Assembly (NCBI GenBank): GCA_036498265.1
Contig: DASYFT010000005.1
Span: 248,001 to 312,000, forward strand
Length of the DNA: 64,000 nt
Reading direction: 5' to 3'
DNA from: Palsa-744 sp036498265
GTDB taxonomy: Bacteria > Actinomycetota > Thermoleophilia > Solirubrobacterales > Solirubrobacteraceae
Shown here one piece after another: positions 9,031 through 16,936 of the stretch. The position numbers and the translations under genes are program-made. Numbering within the stretch: the stretch's first letter is position 1; every line of letters starts with the position of its first letter. The notes below the pieces were generated by a model. It made no database searches and was not told where the DNA came from. It saw only the letters and a program-made list of their open reading frames with translations.

Positions 9031-10005
9031 TCAGCCGTCGCCGAACGCCGCGATCGGGACACCGTGGTCGCGCTCGCGCATGCCGAGCTCGTAGGCCGCG
9101 GCGTGCGAGGTGATGAGCGTTCTGGCCGGCGCATCCCCGCAGTGGACATCGAGCTGCAGCGAGGAGACCGAGCAGTTCACCACGTCGTGCTCGCCGCCGT
9201 CGGGATCGGCATAGCGCCATCCGGCGGCCGCCCGGTCGGGAACCTCCACGCGGGCGTCGACCGCCAGCCCCTGTCGCCCGGCCAGAGCCAGCACGCACCC
9301 CTGCGCGGTCTCCTGCACCCGCGGCCCGCGCGCGCCCAGGCCGCCGAGCCGCAGGCGCCGCCCGTCGAGGGACATGGCTCCGCTGGCGATCCAGGGAGTC
9401 ATGCACCCCGCGAACCTCACCCTTGCAAGGGCGACGTCGATCCAGTCGCCCGGCGCTCCGGTGAAGCCCGTTCCGTGAAGCCAGATCCAGCGTTCGGCGT
9501 GCTCTGAGCCCCAGTTGTGGCCGACCATGCCAGGCCACTCGCGGAGCTCGATGGGATCCCTTCCCGCGAGCTCGAGCACCCCGTCGAAGCTCGCCGCCGG
9601 CGCGGGGCTCGTCAGCTTGGTTCGAGGAAATGGCATCCGGTAGAGCCAGCGCGGGGAGAGGTGCCGGAGCTCGGGCTCCGAGGAGGCGTAGCGCAGCGAC
9701 CAGCGTGCCGCGCCGCACACGCCGAAGGCACGCTCGGGCCCCATCTCGGACCCGCCGATCGCGATCCAGGCGGCGTCGGGGACGCTCAGCTCGCTGCTCG
9801 TCGACTTGTGCATGAACGGTGCTCCGCGGCCGGCGTCGAAGACGGTGCACCAGAGCGATCCGGTGGCGCGCCGTCCGGGGCGCTTGTGCACCGTGTGGCG
9901 GATCCATATGCCGATCGGCTCGACCGGAGAGACGGCGCGGAGGTAGAAGGACTCGTACATCCCCGCGCGCGCAGGTGCCGCCGGGAAGACCGCGGTCGTG
10001 CGCAT
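9031..10005 (-). CDS. Lipocalin-like (AttH/CrtC-type) hypothetical protein
   Basis: A 324-residue protein from ATG 10005, picked because a -10 TACGAT ends 7 nt before it (leaderless). The open frame to 10068 would overlap the divergent gene. It lacks a signal peptide and membrane helices. The central motif GHNWGSEHAERWIWLHG and the many Trp/beta-strand segments resemble the double-lipocalin fold of hydroxyneurosporene synthase/AttH-related and tocopherol-cyclase-like proteins. Those act on hydrophobic ligands, but the substrate is unknown. The family call is from motif memory and is moderate. Confidence 0.5.
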   Translation of the reverse strand: MRTTAVFPAAPARAGMYESFYLRAVSPVEPIGIWIRHTVHKRPGRRATGSLWCTVFDAGRGAPFMHKSTSSELSVPDAAWIAIGGSEMGPERAFGVCGAARWSLRYASSEPELRHLSPRWLYRMPFPRTKLTSPAPAASFDGVLELAGRDPIELREWPGMVGHNWGSEHAERWIWLHGTGFTGAPGDWIDVALARVRFAGCMTPWIASGAMSLDGRRLRLGGLGARGPRVQETAQGCVLALAGRQGLAVDARVEVPDRAAAGWRYADPDGGEHDVVNCSVSSLQLDVHCGDAPARTLITSHAAAYELGMRERDHGVPIAAFGDG

Positions 10006-10052
10006 CGCGCTGATCGTAGCCCCAGCGCGTCGATCCTGGGAGGATGCGCGCC

Positions 10053-11111
10053 ATGAGACGAGACCCACTCGTTCGGCTGCCGGATGCGCTGGTGCACCCG
10101 GCCCGCCGTCCGGACGCGCGCTACGTGCTGGGCGTCGACGGCGGCGCCACCAAGACGCAGGCGGCCGTGCTGGACCTGCACGCGCCGACCCTGCACGTCG
10201 CCAACGGGGGTCCGAGCAACGAGGATGCCGTCGGCGCGGCGGCCGCCGTCGACGCGGTGCTCGAGACGGCCGAGCAGGCGATCGCCCGCGCCGGCATCGC
10301 AGACGAGGATCTCGCCGCCGCGGTGCTGGCGCTGGCAGGCACCGACACGGAGGCGATCGCTGCGGCGGTGCGGGCCGCGCGCGGGAGCGAGTGGATAGTC
10401 GTCAACGACGTGGTCGGGGCCTGGGCCACCGCCACGGGTGCAGGGCCGGGCCTCGCGGTGATCTCCGGCACCGGCTCGAACGTCTTCGGCGTGGGCTCGG
10501 ACGGGCGCGCGTGGCGGGCCGGCGGCTGGGGCCATCTACTCGGAGACGAGGGATCGGGTTACTGGTTCGGGCTCGAGTCGATCAAGGCCGCCCTGCGCGA
10601 CCGCGAGGCGTCGGGACCGGAGACGGCGCTCAGCGACGCGGCGCCCCCCTTCTTCGGTGCGCCGAGCGTCGAGGCGCTGGCGAGCATGGTCTACTCGAAG
10701 CCGCTCACGAAGGGTGAGATCGCCGCCTTCGCCGTCGAGACGGCGAGGCTCGCCGACGCGGGCGACGCGGTGGCGCGCTCGCTGTTCGAGCGCGGCGCGC
10801 GGGAGCTCGGCGAACAGATCGCGGCGGTGATCCGCATGACCGGCCTGGCCCAGGAGTCCTCGGGAGCGGCCAGCCCTTTCCCCGTCGGCCTCATCGGGGG
10901 CGCCTACCGGGCCGGCCCGGTGTTCGTCGGGCCGCTCACGAGCGCCATCCACGAGCATGCTCCCCAGGCCGAGGTCGCCGCCGTGCGGATGGCGCCGGTC
11001 GCGGGCAGCCTGCTGCTTGCGATACGCGCCTGCGGCCACCACGAGGACCTGACCCCCGTCGAGCTGGCCGCCCTGCTCGACAGCGTGCTCGGCGCGCCGA
11101 GCGCTTCCTAG
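10053..11111 (+). CDS. BadF/BadG-family ATPase, N-acetylglucosamine kinase-like
   Basis: A 352-residue sugar kinase of the ASKHA fold. The phosphate-1 loop DGGATKTQ lies near the N-terminus, ALAGTD is in the middle, GTGSNVFGV is the phosphate-2 segment, and GGWGHLLGDEGSGYWFG is the hallmark of eukaryote-like GlcNAc kinases. It would phosphorylate GlcNAc or a related amino sugar recovered from cell-wall turnover. ATG 10053 has GGGAGG 9 nt upstream; ATG 10044 has no spacing. It ends on CTAG shared with the convergent PfkB-family gene. Confidence 0.85.
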   Translation: MRRDPLVRLPDALVHPARRPDARYVLGVDGGATKTQAAVLDLHAPTLHVANGGPSNEDAVGAAAAVDAVLETAEQAIARAGIADEDLAAAVLALAGTDTEAIAAAVRAARGSEWIVVNDVVGAWATATGAGPGLAVISGTGSNVFGVGSDGRAWRAGGWGHLLGDEGSGYWFGLESIKAALRDREASGPETALSDAAPPFFGAPSVEALASMVYSKPLTKGEIAAFAVETARLADAGDAVARSLFERGARELGEQIAAVIRMTGLAQESSGAASPFPVGLIGGAYRAGPVFVGPLTSAIHEHAPQAEVAAVRMAPVAGSLLLAIRACGHHEDLTPVELAALLDSVLGAPSAS

Positions 11112-12022
11112 CCGGGCACGTCGGCGCCGGTGGCCGAGGGCTGCTGCAGCAGCTCCTCGATCGCCTGACGGCCCCCGACCGCGTGCGGGCCGGAGCCCCG
11201 CATCCGCACGGCCGCGGCAGCGCTCGCGAAGGCGGCCGCCGGCGCGGGCGGGCTACGGTCGGCGAGCATCACGAACAGCGCGGCGGCGAACACGTCGCCC
11301 GCTCCCAGGTCCCCGCCCGGGCGCTCGATGGGGGGGACCGGCGATTGCAGCGAGGAGCCGTCCGGCAGGAGGATGGTCGCCGGGTCCGGGCCTGCCGTCA
11401 TCGCCACGATCGCGCCCGCCCGGCTGCCGGCGGCGATGAGGTCCGCGCAGGCGCCGCGCTCCTCCCGACTCACGACGATCGCATCGCAGGCCGTGGCGAG
11501 GCCGAGCGCGTCCGCGACGCCCCGGCCGGGCGTCGAGCCTTCTTCCTGCGGCGCGGCGGCGGTACCTGCACCACGGGACCCCAGCGACATCTCGCCGTCC
11601 TCTCCGGACCACTGCCGCGCGAGCCCCTGGGGCGTGAGGCCCACGAAGCCCGCGCGGCCGGACCAGCGCGTGGGTGTCTCGCGCGCCACCGGCGCGAGAT
11701 GCAGAATGGCGCTCTCGAGGTCGAGGTCCTGCGCCAGCGGGCCCGCCCAGGCGAGGACGCGCTGCCTGCGGCCCTCGCCGCTTCCGGTGGTGAGCAGCGT
11801 CGTCGTCTGCTCGGCCGGCAGGACCGTGATGTCCAGCTCGGCGCGGTAGGGGTCGAGTAGCTCCTCCAGCTCATCCGGGTGACCCTGCGTGACGATCCGG
11901 GTCCGGCGGCCGAGCCGAGCGGCCTGCAGCGCGCTGTAGAGGGCGGAACCGCCCGGCTGGCGCGAACCGTCGGCCAGCACGTCGATTGTCACGTGCCCGA
12001 TCGTGGTGTAGTCGTAGGTCAA
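11108..12022 (-). CDS. PfkB-family carbohydrate kinase
   Basis: A ribokinase-like kinase of 304 residues from TTG 12022, which has AGAGGG at suitable spacing. The frame runs on to 12295, but that part lacks family character and overlaps the divergent gene's leader. Visible motifs: the N-terminal GHVTIDVL strand, PGGSALYSALQAARLG (substrate loop) and GGDLGAGDVFAAALF near the C-terminus, holding the catalytic Asp and anion hole. Substrate unknown. An Ala/Gly-rich insertion with PQEEGSTPG interrupts the middle. Its stop overlaps the stop of the GlcNAc kinase-like gene. Confidence 0.8.
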   Translation of the reverse strand: MTYDYTTIGHVTIDVLADGSRQPGGSALYSALQAARLGRRTRIVTQGHPDELEELLDPYRAELDITVLPAEQTTTLLTTGSGEGRRQRVLAWAGPLAQDLDLESAILHLAPVARETPTRWSGRAGFVGLTPQGLARQWSGEDGEMSLGSRGAGTAAAPQEEGSTPGRGVADALGLATACDAIVVSREERGACADLIAAGSRAGAIVAMTAGPDPATILLPDGSSLQSPVPPIERPGGDLGAGDVFAAALFVMLADRSPPAPAAAFASAAAAVRMRGSGPHAVGGRQAIEELLQQPSATGADVPG

Positions 12023-12156
12023 CTCGTCCGCCCTCTTCTCCCACCCTGTGCGACCATTTCCGCCGTCCCGCGTCGGGTGCGCCGCGCGCCCCGGCAGGCA
12101 ATGCCTATACCAAATCGAATGATCGCGCCGGTTGTTTCTCGTTCGTGATCCCCACC

Positions 12157-13542
12157 ATGCGCAACCTCGCTGACAGGCCGCCACGCCGGGCTCGCGTCGT
12201 GTCCTCGGCACGCACGGTGCTCCGGGCACGGACCGCCCTCCCACTGGCGCTTGTCCTGGTGGTATTCGCACTCGCGCCGGCCGCCGCCGGCGCACGCTCT
12301 GCCGCGCGCCCCACGCGGACCGGCACCCCGGCGGGATCGCGCTATCCGGCGGGGGCGACGCGCCCGTTCCTCACGGTCCGGCCCTCCGAGCTCGCGCGCG
12401 AGGGCGCCCGGAGCGCTCGCGGCCGGCGCCCCGCCGGCAAGTCCTCTCGGGCGCGACGGCGCAAGAAGCCGCGCAAGCCCGCCCTCCACGGGGACCCGCT
12501 CCGGGCGCTGCTCGCATTCGAAGCGATGCAGCGCACCTACTACATCCAGGGATCGGGGCTCTACAACGGCGAACCGTTCTCCTACCTGTGGCCGTTCTCG
12601 CAGGCTCTCGCCGCCAACGTGACTCTCGCCAACGTGCACGGCGTGCCCAAGTCGATCCCCACGGAACTGCGCGCGCGGATGATCGGGCTGCGCAACTACC
12701 TGGACACGGACAACTCCGGGCAGCCCGAAGGGACGTTCACGAGCACCCTCGCCGCCTTCGACGGGACCGTCGCGCCGCCAGCCGGGCCGGGGGGGACCAA
12801 GTACTACGACGACAACGACTGGGTCGGGATCGAGCTGATGCGCGTGTACACCGCGCACCACGAACCGGCGGCCCTCGGCAGCGCCGAGGCGATCATGGCG
12901 TTCGAGATGGCCGGGTGGTCGACGAACCCGCAGCTGCCCTGCCCCGGCGGCATCCCGTTCTCCAATGACGCCGAAAACACCGATCGCAACACCGTCACCA
13001 ACGCTCCCGCCGCCGAGCTCGCGGTGCAGCTCTACCGGGCCACTCACAACGTCGAATACCTGAGGTTCGCCGAAACCGCCTACGAATGGGTGCGACGCTG
13101 CCTGCTCCTGCCGAACGGAATGTACGCGGACCACATCAACGCCAGGGGCGTCGTCGAACCGATGCTCTGGAGCTACGGTCAGGGCACGATGATCGGAGCG
13201 GGGGCGCTCCTCTACCAGGCGACCGGCAACGCGGCCTTCCTCTACCAGGCACGCCAGACCGCCCGCGCGGCGCTCTCCTACTTCACCCCGGAACGGCTGG
13301 CCGGCGAGATCCCGTTCTTCCCCTCGGTCTACTTCCGCAACGTGCTCTACCTGGACTCCGTGACGCACGATCCGCCGGGCGCGGCGCTGGCACAGGGCTA
13401 CGTCGACTACGCCTGGCAGCACCAGCGCCTGGCCGGCAACCTGTTCGTCGCGGGGTCTCCTCCGTCGGCTCAGCTTCTGGTCCAGGCGGCGATCGTGCAG
13501 ATCTACGGATTGCTGTCGTCGTCGCCGCACACCTACTTCTAA
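12157..13542 (+). CDS. Secreted GH76-type glycoside hydrolase
   Basis: A 461-residue protein with a signal peptide (arginine-rich start, hydrophobic core residues 28-42, AAAGA cleavage area), then a low-complexity basic linker (about 45-112). An alpha/alpha-barrel domain runs from about 115 to the end. The motif YYDDNDW (216-222) contains the paired aspartates that are catalytic in GH76 endo-alpha-1,6-mannanases, and NGMYADH and WSYGQGTMIGA are further GH76 features. It probably cleaves an alpha-mannan or related wall glycan. ATG 12157 is preferred; GTG 12145 is also possible. Confidence 0.82.
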   Translation: MRNLADRPPRRARVVSSARTVLRARTALPLALVLVVFALAPAAAGARSAARPTRTGTPAGSRYPAGATRPFLTVRPSELAREGARSARGRRPAGKSSRARRRKKPRKPALHGDPLRALLAFEAMQRTYYIQGSGLYNGEPFSYLWPFSQALAANVTLANVHGVPKSIPTELRARMIGLRNYLDTDNSGQPEGTFTSTLAAFDGTVAPPAGPGGTKYYDDNDWVGIELMRVYTAHHEPAALGSAEAIMAFEMAGWSTNPQLPCPGGIPFSNDAENTDRNTVTNAPAAELAVQLYRATHNVEYLRFAETAYEWVRRCLLLPNGMYADHINARGVVEPMLWSYGQGTMIGAGALLYQATGNAAFLYQARQTARAALSYFTPERLAGEIPFFPSVYFRNVLYLDSVTHDPPGAALAQGYVDYAWQHQRLAGNLFVAGSPPSAQLLVQAAIVQIYGLLSSSPHTYF

Positions 13543-13553
13543 TAGCCTCTGAG

Positions 13554-14030
13554 GTGGTGCCCGACACGACCAACCTCACAACGGCCGAGGGCCTCGGCAC
13601 GCTCGAAGCGGAACTGGCCCAGCTGGAGGGCGACGGGCGCAGGGAGATCGCCGAGCGGATCAAGACCGCCAGGGAGTGGGGCGATCTCAAGGAGAACTCC
13701 GAGTACCACGACGCCAAGAACGACCAGGCGCATCTCGAGACGAAGATCGCGAGGCTGCGCGAGAAGATCGCCGCCGCGGTCGTCGTCGAGGAGGCACCGC
13801 CGAAGCAGGGCGGCGAGGTCGCGTTCGGCTCCACCGTCGTCGTGCGTGATCAGGACGGCGCCGAGCAGACCTGGCGGATCGTGAGCTCGCACGACGCCGC
13901 GCCGCGCGAGGGCCGCCTGTCCGCCGAATCGCCCGTGGCCGTGGCGCTGCTCGGCCGCCGCAGCGGCGAGGACGTCTCCGTGTCGCTGCCCCGCGGCAAG
14001 CGCACGCTGACGGTGCTCAGCGTCGGCTGA
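13554..14030 (+). CDS. greA: Transcription elongation factor GreA
   Basis: About 158 residues, the normal length. The N-terminal coiled coil contains the family signature EWGDLKENSEYHDAKNDQ, whose acidic tip enters the RNA polymerase secondary channel and stimulates transcript cleavage. The C-terminal FKBP-like domain begins at GSTVVV. The start is one of two adjacent GTG codons (13554 or 13557), only 11 nt after the GH76 gene stop. The 3' end overlaps the convergent CHAD gene by 14 nt. The last domain is slightly divergent from housekeeping GreA, so a Gre-like paralogue cannot be excluded. Confidence 0.88.
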   Translation: MVPDTTNLTTAEGLGTLEAELAQLEGDGRREIAERIKTAREWGDLKENSEYHDAKNDQAHLETKIARLREKIAAAVVVEEAPPKQGGEVAFGSTVVVRDQDGAEQTWRIVSSHDAAPREGRLSAESPVAVALLGRRSGEDVSVSLPRGKRTLTVLSVG

Positions 14031-15135
14031 GCGACGCTCGGTCGTAGGCCCGCCGCACGCGGCGCAGGAACCGCCGCGGGCGGCGCCGGTAGAGGCGTGC
14101 GCCTTCACGCAGGGTCTGCGAGCGCAGCCTGCGTCGCCGGCGCGCGATCACCTTCAGGAGCGCCCGGCGGCTGCCCCGGCCCATCCCTCGACGCTCTCCG
14201 CCGTGTCGGTGGCCCCCTCCGTGTGCGCTGACCCGTTGCGCCAGCACCGCGAGGTCGTGCTCCTCCCCGAGCGCTTCTCCCAGCCGGTCCGCTCTCCGCG
14301 CGAGCCTGCGAAGCCGCCTCGCTCCCGGATCCTCGCGGACCCTCCGCCGGCGCGCGTTCTTGTGCTCGAGGGGATCGTGGCGCTCGAGCATCTCGGCTGC
14401 GTAGCGCAGGTCCTTGACGCGTTTGCGCCATTCGTGCATCGCGCGGGCTCGGTCGCCCTTCCCGCGGGCCGCACGGCGCATCCGTCTGCGCCCGTCGCGG
14501 TAGATCCGCCCCAGATCCCGCTCGAGCGCCTCGATGCCGGGCAGCCCGGTCAGCTGCCATCCCTCGATCCGCCGGCGTACCGCACGCAGCTCGGACAGCA
14601 CCTGCGCGCGCATCGCATCGTCGCCGAGCGCCCTTGCGGCCGTCGCACGGCGCTCGCGCTCGAGCGCCCGCCGGAGCCTCTTGACGCCCCGCCGGCGACC
14701 CAGCCGGCGCGGGTGGGCGCGGATCAGCCGGTCGAGAGAGGCAACCATCACCTCGGCGTCGCGTGCTCCCGCCAGCCGCCTGCCGGCGTCGCGCAGCGCA
14801 GCGTTCTCCGAGGCGAAGGTCTCCTCGCCGAGCTGGTGGCGGAGCAGCCTCACGAGCGCACGCAGACGCTTGATCGCCTTGCGTGTCTCGTGGACGGCCC
14901 GTTCGTCCGGCCGCCCCCGCGAGAGAAGGTCGATAGCGAGGTCCAGCTGGCCGAGGGCCATCCGTCGCAGGCCATCCCCCGGCAGCTCGCCCGGCAGCAG
15001 CGCGAACTGTCGCTCGGCGGCCCGCCGGCGGCGGCCGGCGCGACGCTCGCGCTCGGCGCGCGCGATCGCCATAGCCACGCCGACGGCCACGGTCGCCGCG
15101 AAGCTCGCCGCGAAGCTGCCTGCGAGCGGCGCCAC
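14017..15135 (-). CDS. CHAD domain-containing protein
   Basis: A 372-residue, extremely Arg-rich helical protein. HETRKAIKRLRALVRLLR and, about 180 residues later, MHEWRKRVKDLRYAAEML are the paired conserved-histidine helices of CHAD domains, which bind polyphosphate. The N-terminal 25 residues are Ala/Val-rich and could be a membrane anchor. GTG 15135 is chosen because the longer frame (to 15234) runs through a divergent small gene. The C-terminal 60 residues are almost a poly-basic tail. A polyphosphate-associated role is family knowledge, not visible here. Confidence 0.82.
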   Translation of the reverse strand: MAPLAGSFAASFAATVAVGVAMAIARAERERRAGRRRRAAERQFALLPGELPGDGLRRMALGQLDLAIDLLSRGRPDERAVHETRKAIKRLRALVRLLRHQLGEETFASENAALRDAGRRLAGARDAEVMVASLDRLIRAHPRRLGRRRGVKRLRRALERERRATAARALGDDAMRAQVLSELRAVRRRIEGWQLTGLPGIEALERDLGRIYRDGRRRMRRAARGKGDRARAMHEWRKRVKDLRYAAEMLERHDPLEHKNARRRRVREDPGARRLRRLARRADRLGEALGEEHDLAVLAQRVSAHGGGHRHGGERRGMGRGSRRALLKVIARRRRRLRSQTLREGARLYRRRPRRFLRRVRRAYDRASLSRR

Positions 15136-15144
15136 AATGGGGCG

Positions 15145-15420
15145 ATGCCCAGCCTTCCGCCCGCCCCATGGTGGTCGGTGCGCCGTGCGTCGAACCGCAA
15201 GCCGGCGACGTATCGCTGTCCGATCTGTGGTCATCAGCTTCCCGCTCTAAGCGAGCATATGCTGATCGCGCCCGAGGGGGACACGCGCCGCCGCCGCCAC
15301 GCCCACACGGACTGCGTCCTCGCCGCCCGCTCACGCGGGCAGCTGCCGCTGCGTGAGGAGTGGCAGCGCGCCCAGCCGAGCCGTCCGTCGGTCTGGAGGC
15401 GGCTGCTGGGCCTTCGGTGA
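15145..15420 (+). CDS. Small zinc-ribbon-like protein (91 aa)
   Basis: ATG 15145 opens a 91-residue basic protein with CPICGH (about residues 24-29) and, further on, HAHTDC, giving a possible C2-H-H/C zinc site. No membrane segment or signal. It is divergent from the CHAD gene, with only 9 bp between start codons, and a CACAAT hexamer lies 6 nt before the ATG. The motif order suggests a conserved actinobacterial small protein, but I know no function. Confidence 0.6.
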   Translation: MPSLPPAPWWSVRRASNRKPATYRCPICGHQLPALSEHMLIAPEGDTRRRRHAHTDCVLAARSRGQLPLREEWQRAQPSRPSVWRRLLGLR

Positions 15421-15430
15421 AGCGTGGCGC

Positions 15431-15832
15431 TCAGGCGCCCTGGAGGTGCACGTTCTCGGGCTCCACGCGGATGATCAGCCGGTGTTCGCCGGGCTGCCGG
15501 TAGGGGTACTCATCCTGGCCCAGGTACTTCTTGGCGAGCGAGTTGATGTGCTCGTCGGCGCCATCGCGCGTCATCTCCGCGACTCGCCCGCGGATCTCGA
15601 CGTACTCGTAGGGGTTCTCCATGTTCTGCACCTCGAGCGTGATCCGCGGGTCGCGTTCGAGGTTGCGCGGCCAGGCGCGCCCCTCGGCGCTGTTGATCAC
15701 AGGCCGGCCGTCCTGCACGTCCACCCACGTCGGCGCAACCTGCACCGAGCCGTCGGCGCGCAGCGTGGCCACGTGTGCGAAGTTCTTGGCTCTGAGCAGC
15801 TCCTCGGCACGACCTTCGATCCTTACGCTCAT
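15431..15832 (-). CDS. PPOX-class F420/FMN-dependent split-barrel protein
   Basis: A 133-residue single-domain protein typical of the F420-dependent PPOX family. HVATLRADGSVQVAPTWVDVQDG is the N-terminal strand pair, with NSAEGRAWPRNLERDPRITL and later EIRGRVAEM and YPYRQPGEHRLIIRVEP. ATG 15832 is preceded by GAGAAAGGG. Likely a reductase or cofactor-binding protein; the substrate is unknown. Confidence 0.82.
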   Translation of the reverse strand: MSVRIEGRAEELLRAKNFAHVATLRADGSVQVAPTWVDVQDGRPVINSAEGRAWPRNLERDPRITLEVQNMENPYEYVEIRGRVAEMTRDGADEHINSLAKKYLGQDEYPYRQPGEHRLIIRVEPENVHLQGA

Positions 15833-15897
15833 CGGATGGAGCCCTTTCTCGCGAGGTTGACCTGTGGGCCTCACGATAGGGCAGCGCGGGCCGCCGT

Positions 15898-16557
15898 CTA
15901 GTTTCGGCTCAGACCGCCGGCGGAGGTGGCGGGCGGGATCGAGCCGACGGGCGCCAGTTTGCCGTTGTTGAGCTGGAAGCTCACCGTCGCGTGACCGCCG
16001 CCCGGGCAGCACAGCGGGTCACTGTGGCGGTAGAGGGGATAGGAGATCGTCACGGACGTGTCGCTCTGCGAGACCACCCTCAGCTTCGCGCTCGGTTCCC
16101 TGGCGTCTGTTCCGATGTAGCGGCCGTCCACGAAGAAGAACGCCTGCTGTCCGTAGCCGTCTCCCGAGCCGGTGCGGGTGCCCACGAGCACGCGCAGGGT
16201 CTGGTTGGGGTGGTATTCGGAGGCGTCGTTGGGGGTGAACCCGTTGGCGCGCACCACCGCGGCGGCCGCATCGGCGCCTTCGGGGGCGCCCTGGTGCTGC
16301 GTGAAGGCAGGCTCGGGTGCGGTGCGCGTGGTGCCGCTCGACGCCGACGTTCCCCCCGTCAATTTCGGCTTCGTCGGGGGTGGCGTGGTGGCCGTGGTGG
16401 TGGAGGTGGAGCCCGTCGCCGTGGTCTGCGACGCGGGTGGTGAGCCGGCCACCGAGACGGTCTTCGTCTGGGAGCCGCACGCGGTCAGCGCGGCGGCCGC
16501 CAGGCCGGCCACAGCCGCAGCGAGCGCTGTCTGGGCGTGTCTTCTCATCGCAGCCAT
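15898..16557 (-). CDS. Lipoprotein, LppP/LprE-like
   Basis: A 219-residue putative lipoprotein. A short basic start and Ala/Leu core end in the lipobox LTAC (Cys27), which would be lipidated after cleavage. A Thr/Ser/Pro-rich linker (about 30-85) leads to a compact C-terminal domain (about 90-210) containing LYRHSDPLCCPGGGHATVSFQL and LAPVGSIPP, matching mycobacterial LppP/LprE proteins. Outer face of the cytoplasmic membrane. ATG 16548 is an alternative start that keeps the signal. Function of the family is not established. Confidence 0.75.
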   Translation of the reverse strand: MAAMRRHAQTALAAAVAGLAAAALTACGSQTKTVSVAGSPPASQTTATGSTSTTTATTPPPTKPKLTGGTSASSGTTRTAPEPAFTQHQGAPEGADAAAAVVRANGFTPNDASEYHPNQTLRVLVGTRTGSGDGYGQQAFFFVDGRYIGTDAREPSAKLRVVSQSDTSVTISYPLYRHSDPLCCPGGGHATVSFQLNNGKLAPVGSIPPATSAGGLSRN

Positions 16558-16672
16558 GGTATTCGCCGCGTCGCCTGCGGGTCCTCGGTTCCCCGAAGCT
16601 CCTCATGGCCGCTCGGCGCGGCTTCCCGGGCGATTCCCGATCGGCGAGCGGTACGATGAGCACCAGAGACCC

Positions 16673-16936
16673 ATGTCCGCAGAGCCGAGAGAGCTGCAGG
16701 AGGAGCAGGGGCGGCCGACCGAGCGCCGAAGCCGCCGCGAAAGGTCGCGCACGGCGGCGCTGGTCGTACTGGCCGTGCTGGTGACGGTGTTCGCCGTCCT
16801 CAACGTCAAACAGGTCGAGGTCAACTGGATCGTCGGCTCCGGCAAGGCACCGCTCATCGTCGTGATCGTGATCTCGCTGCTCGTGGGCATCGTGCTCTCA
16901 TACTTCGCGCAGCGGCTCTCACGCCGCCGTCGCTAG
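16673..16936 (+). CDS. LapA-domain (DUF1049) membrane protein
   Basis: An 87-residue protein with an acidic then basic N-terminal tail and two membrane helices (about 27-47 and 59-79) joined by NVKQVEVNWIVGSGKAPL, the typical LapA-domain hairpin. It ends in a poly-Arg tail. In Gram-negatives the domain assists envelope assembly; in actinobacteria its role is unknown. Its stop shares CTAG with the convergent regulator gene. Confidence 0.8.
   Translation: MSAEPRELQEEQGRPTERRSRRERSRTAALVVLAVLVTVFAVLNVKQVEVNWIVGSGKAPLIVVIVISLLVGIVLSYFAQRLSRRRR

Noticed and set aside
9655..9690. Sequence GAGGTGCCGGAGCTCGGGCTCCG resembling a tRNA-Ser D-arm
   Set aside because: No acceptor stem pairing or anticodon arm follows; it is inside the lipocalin-like gene.
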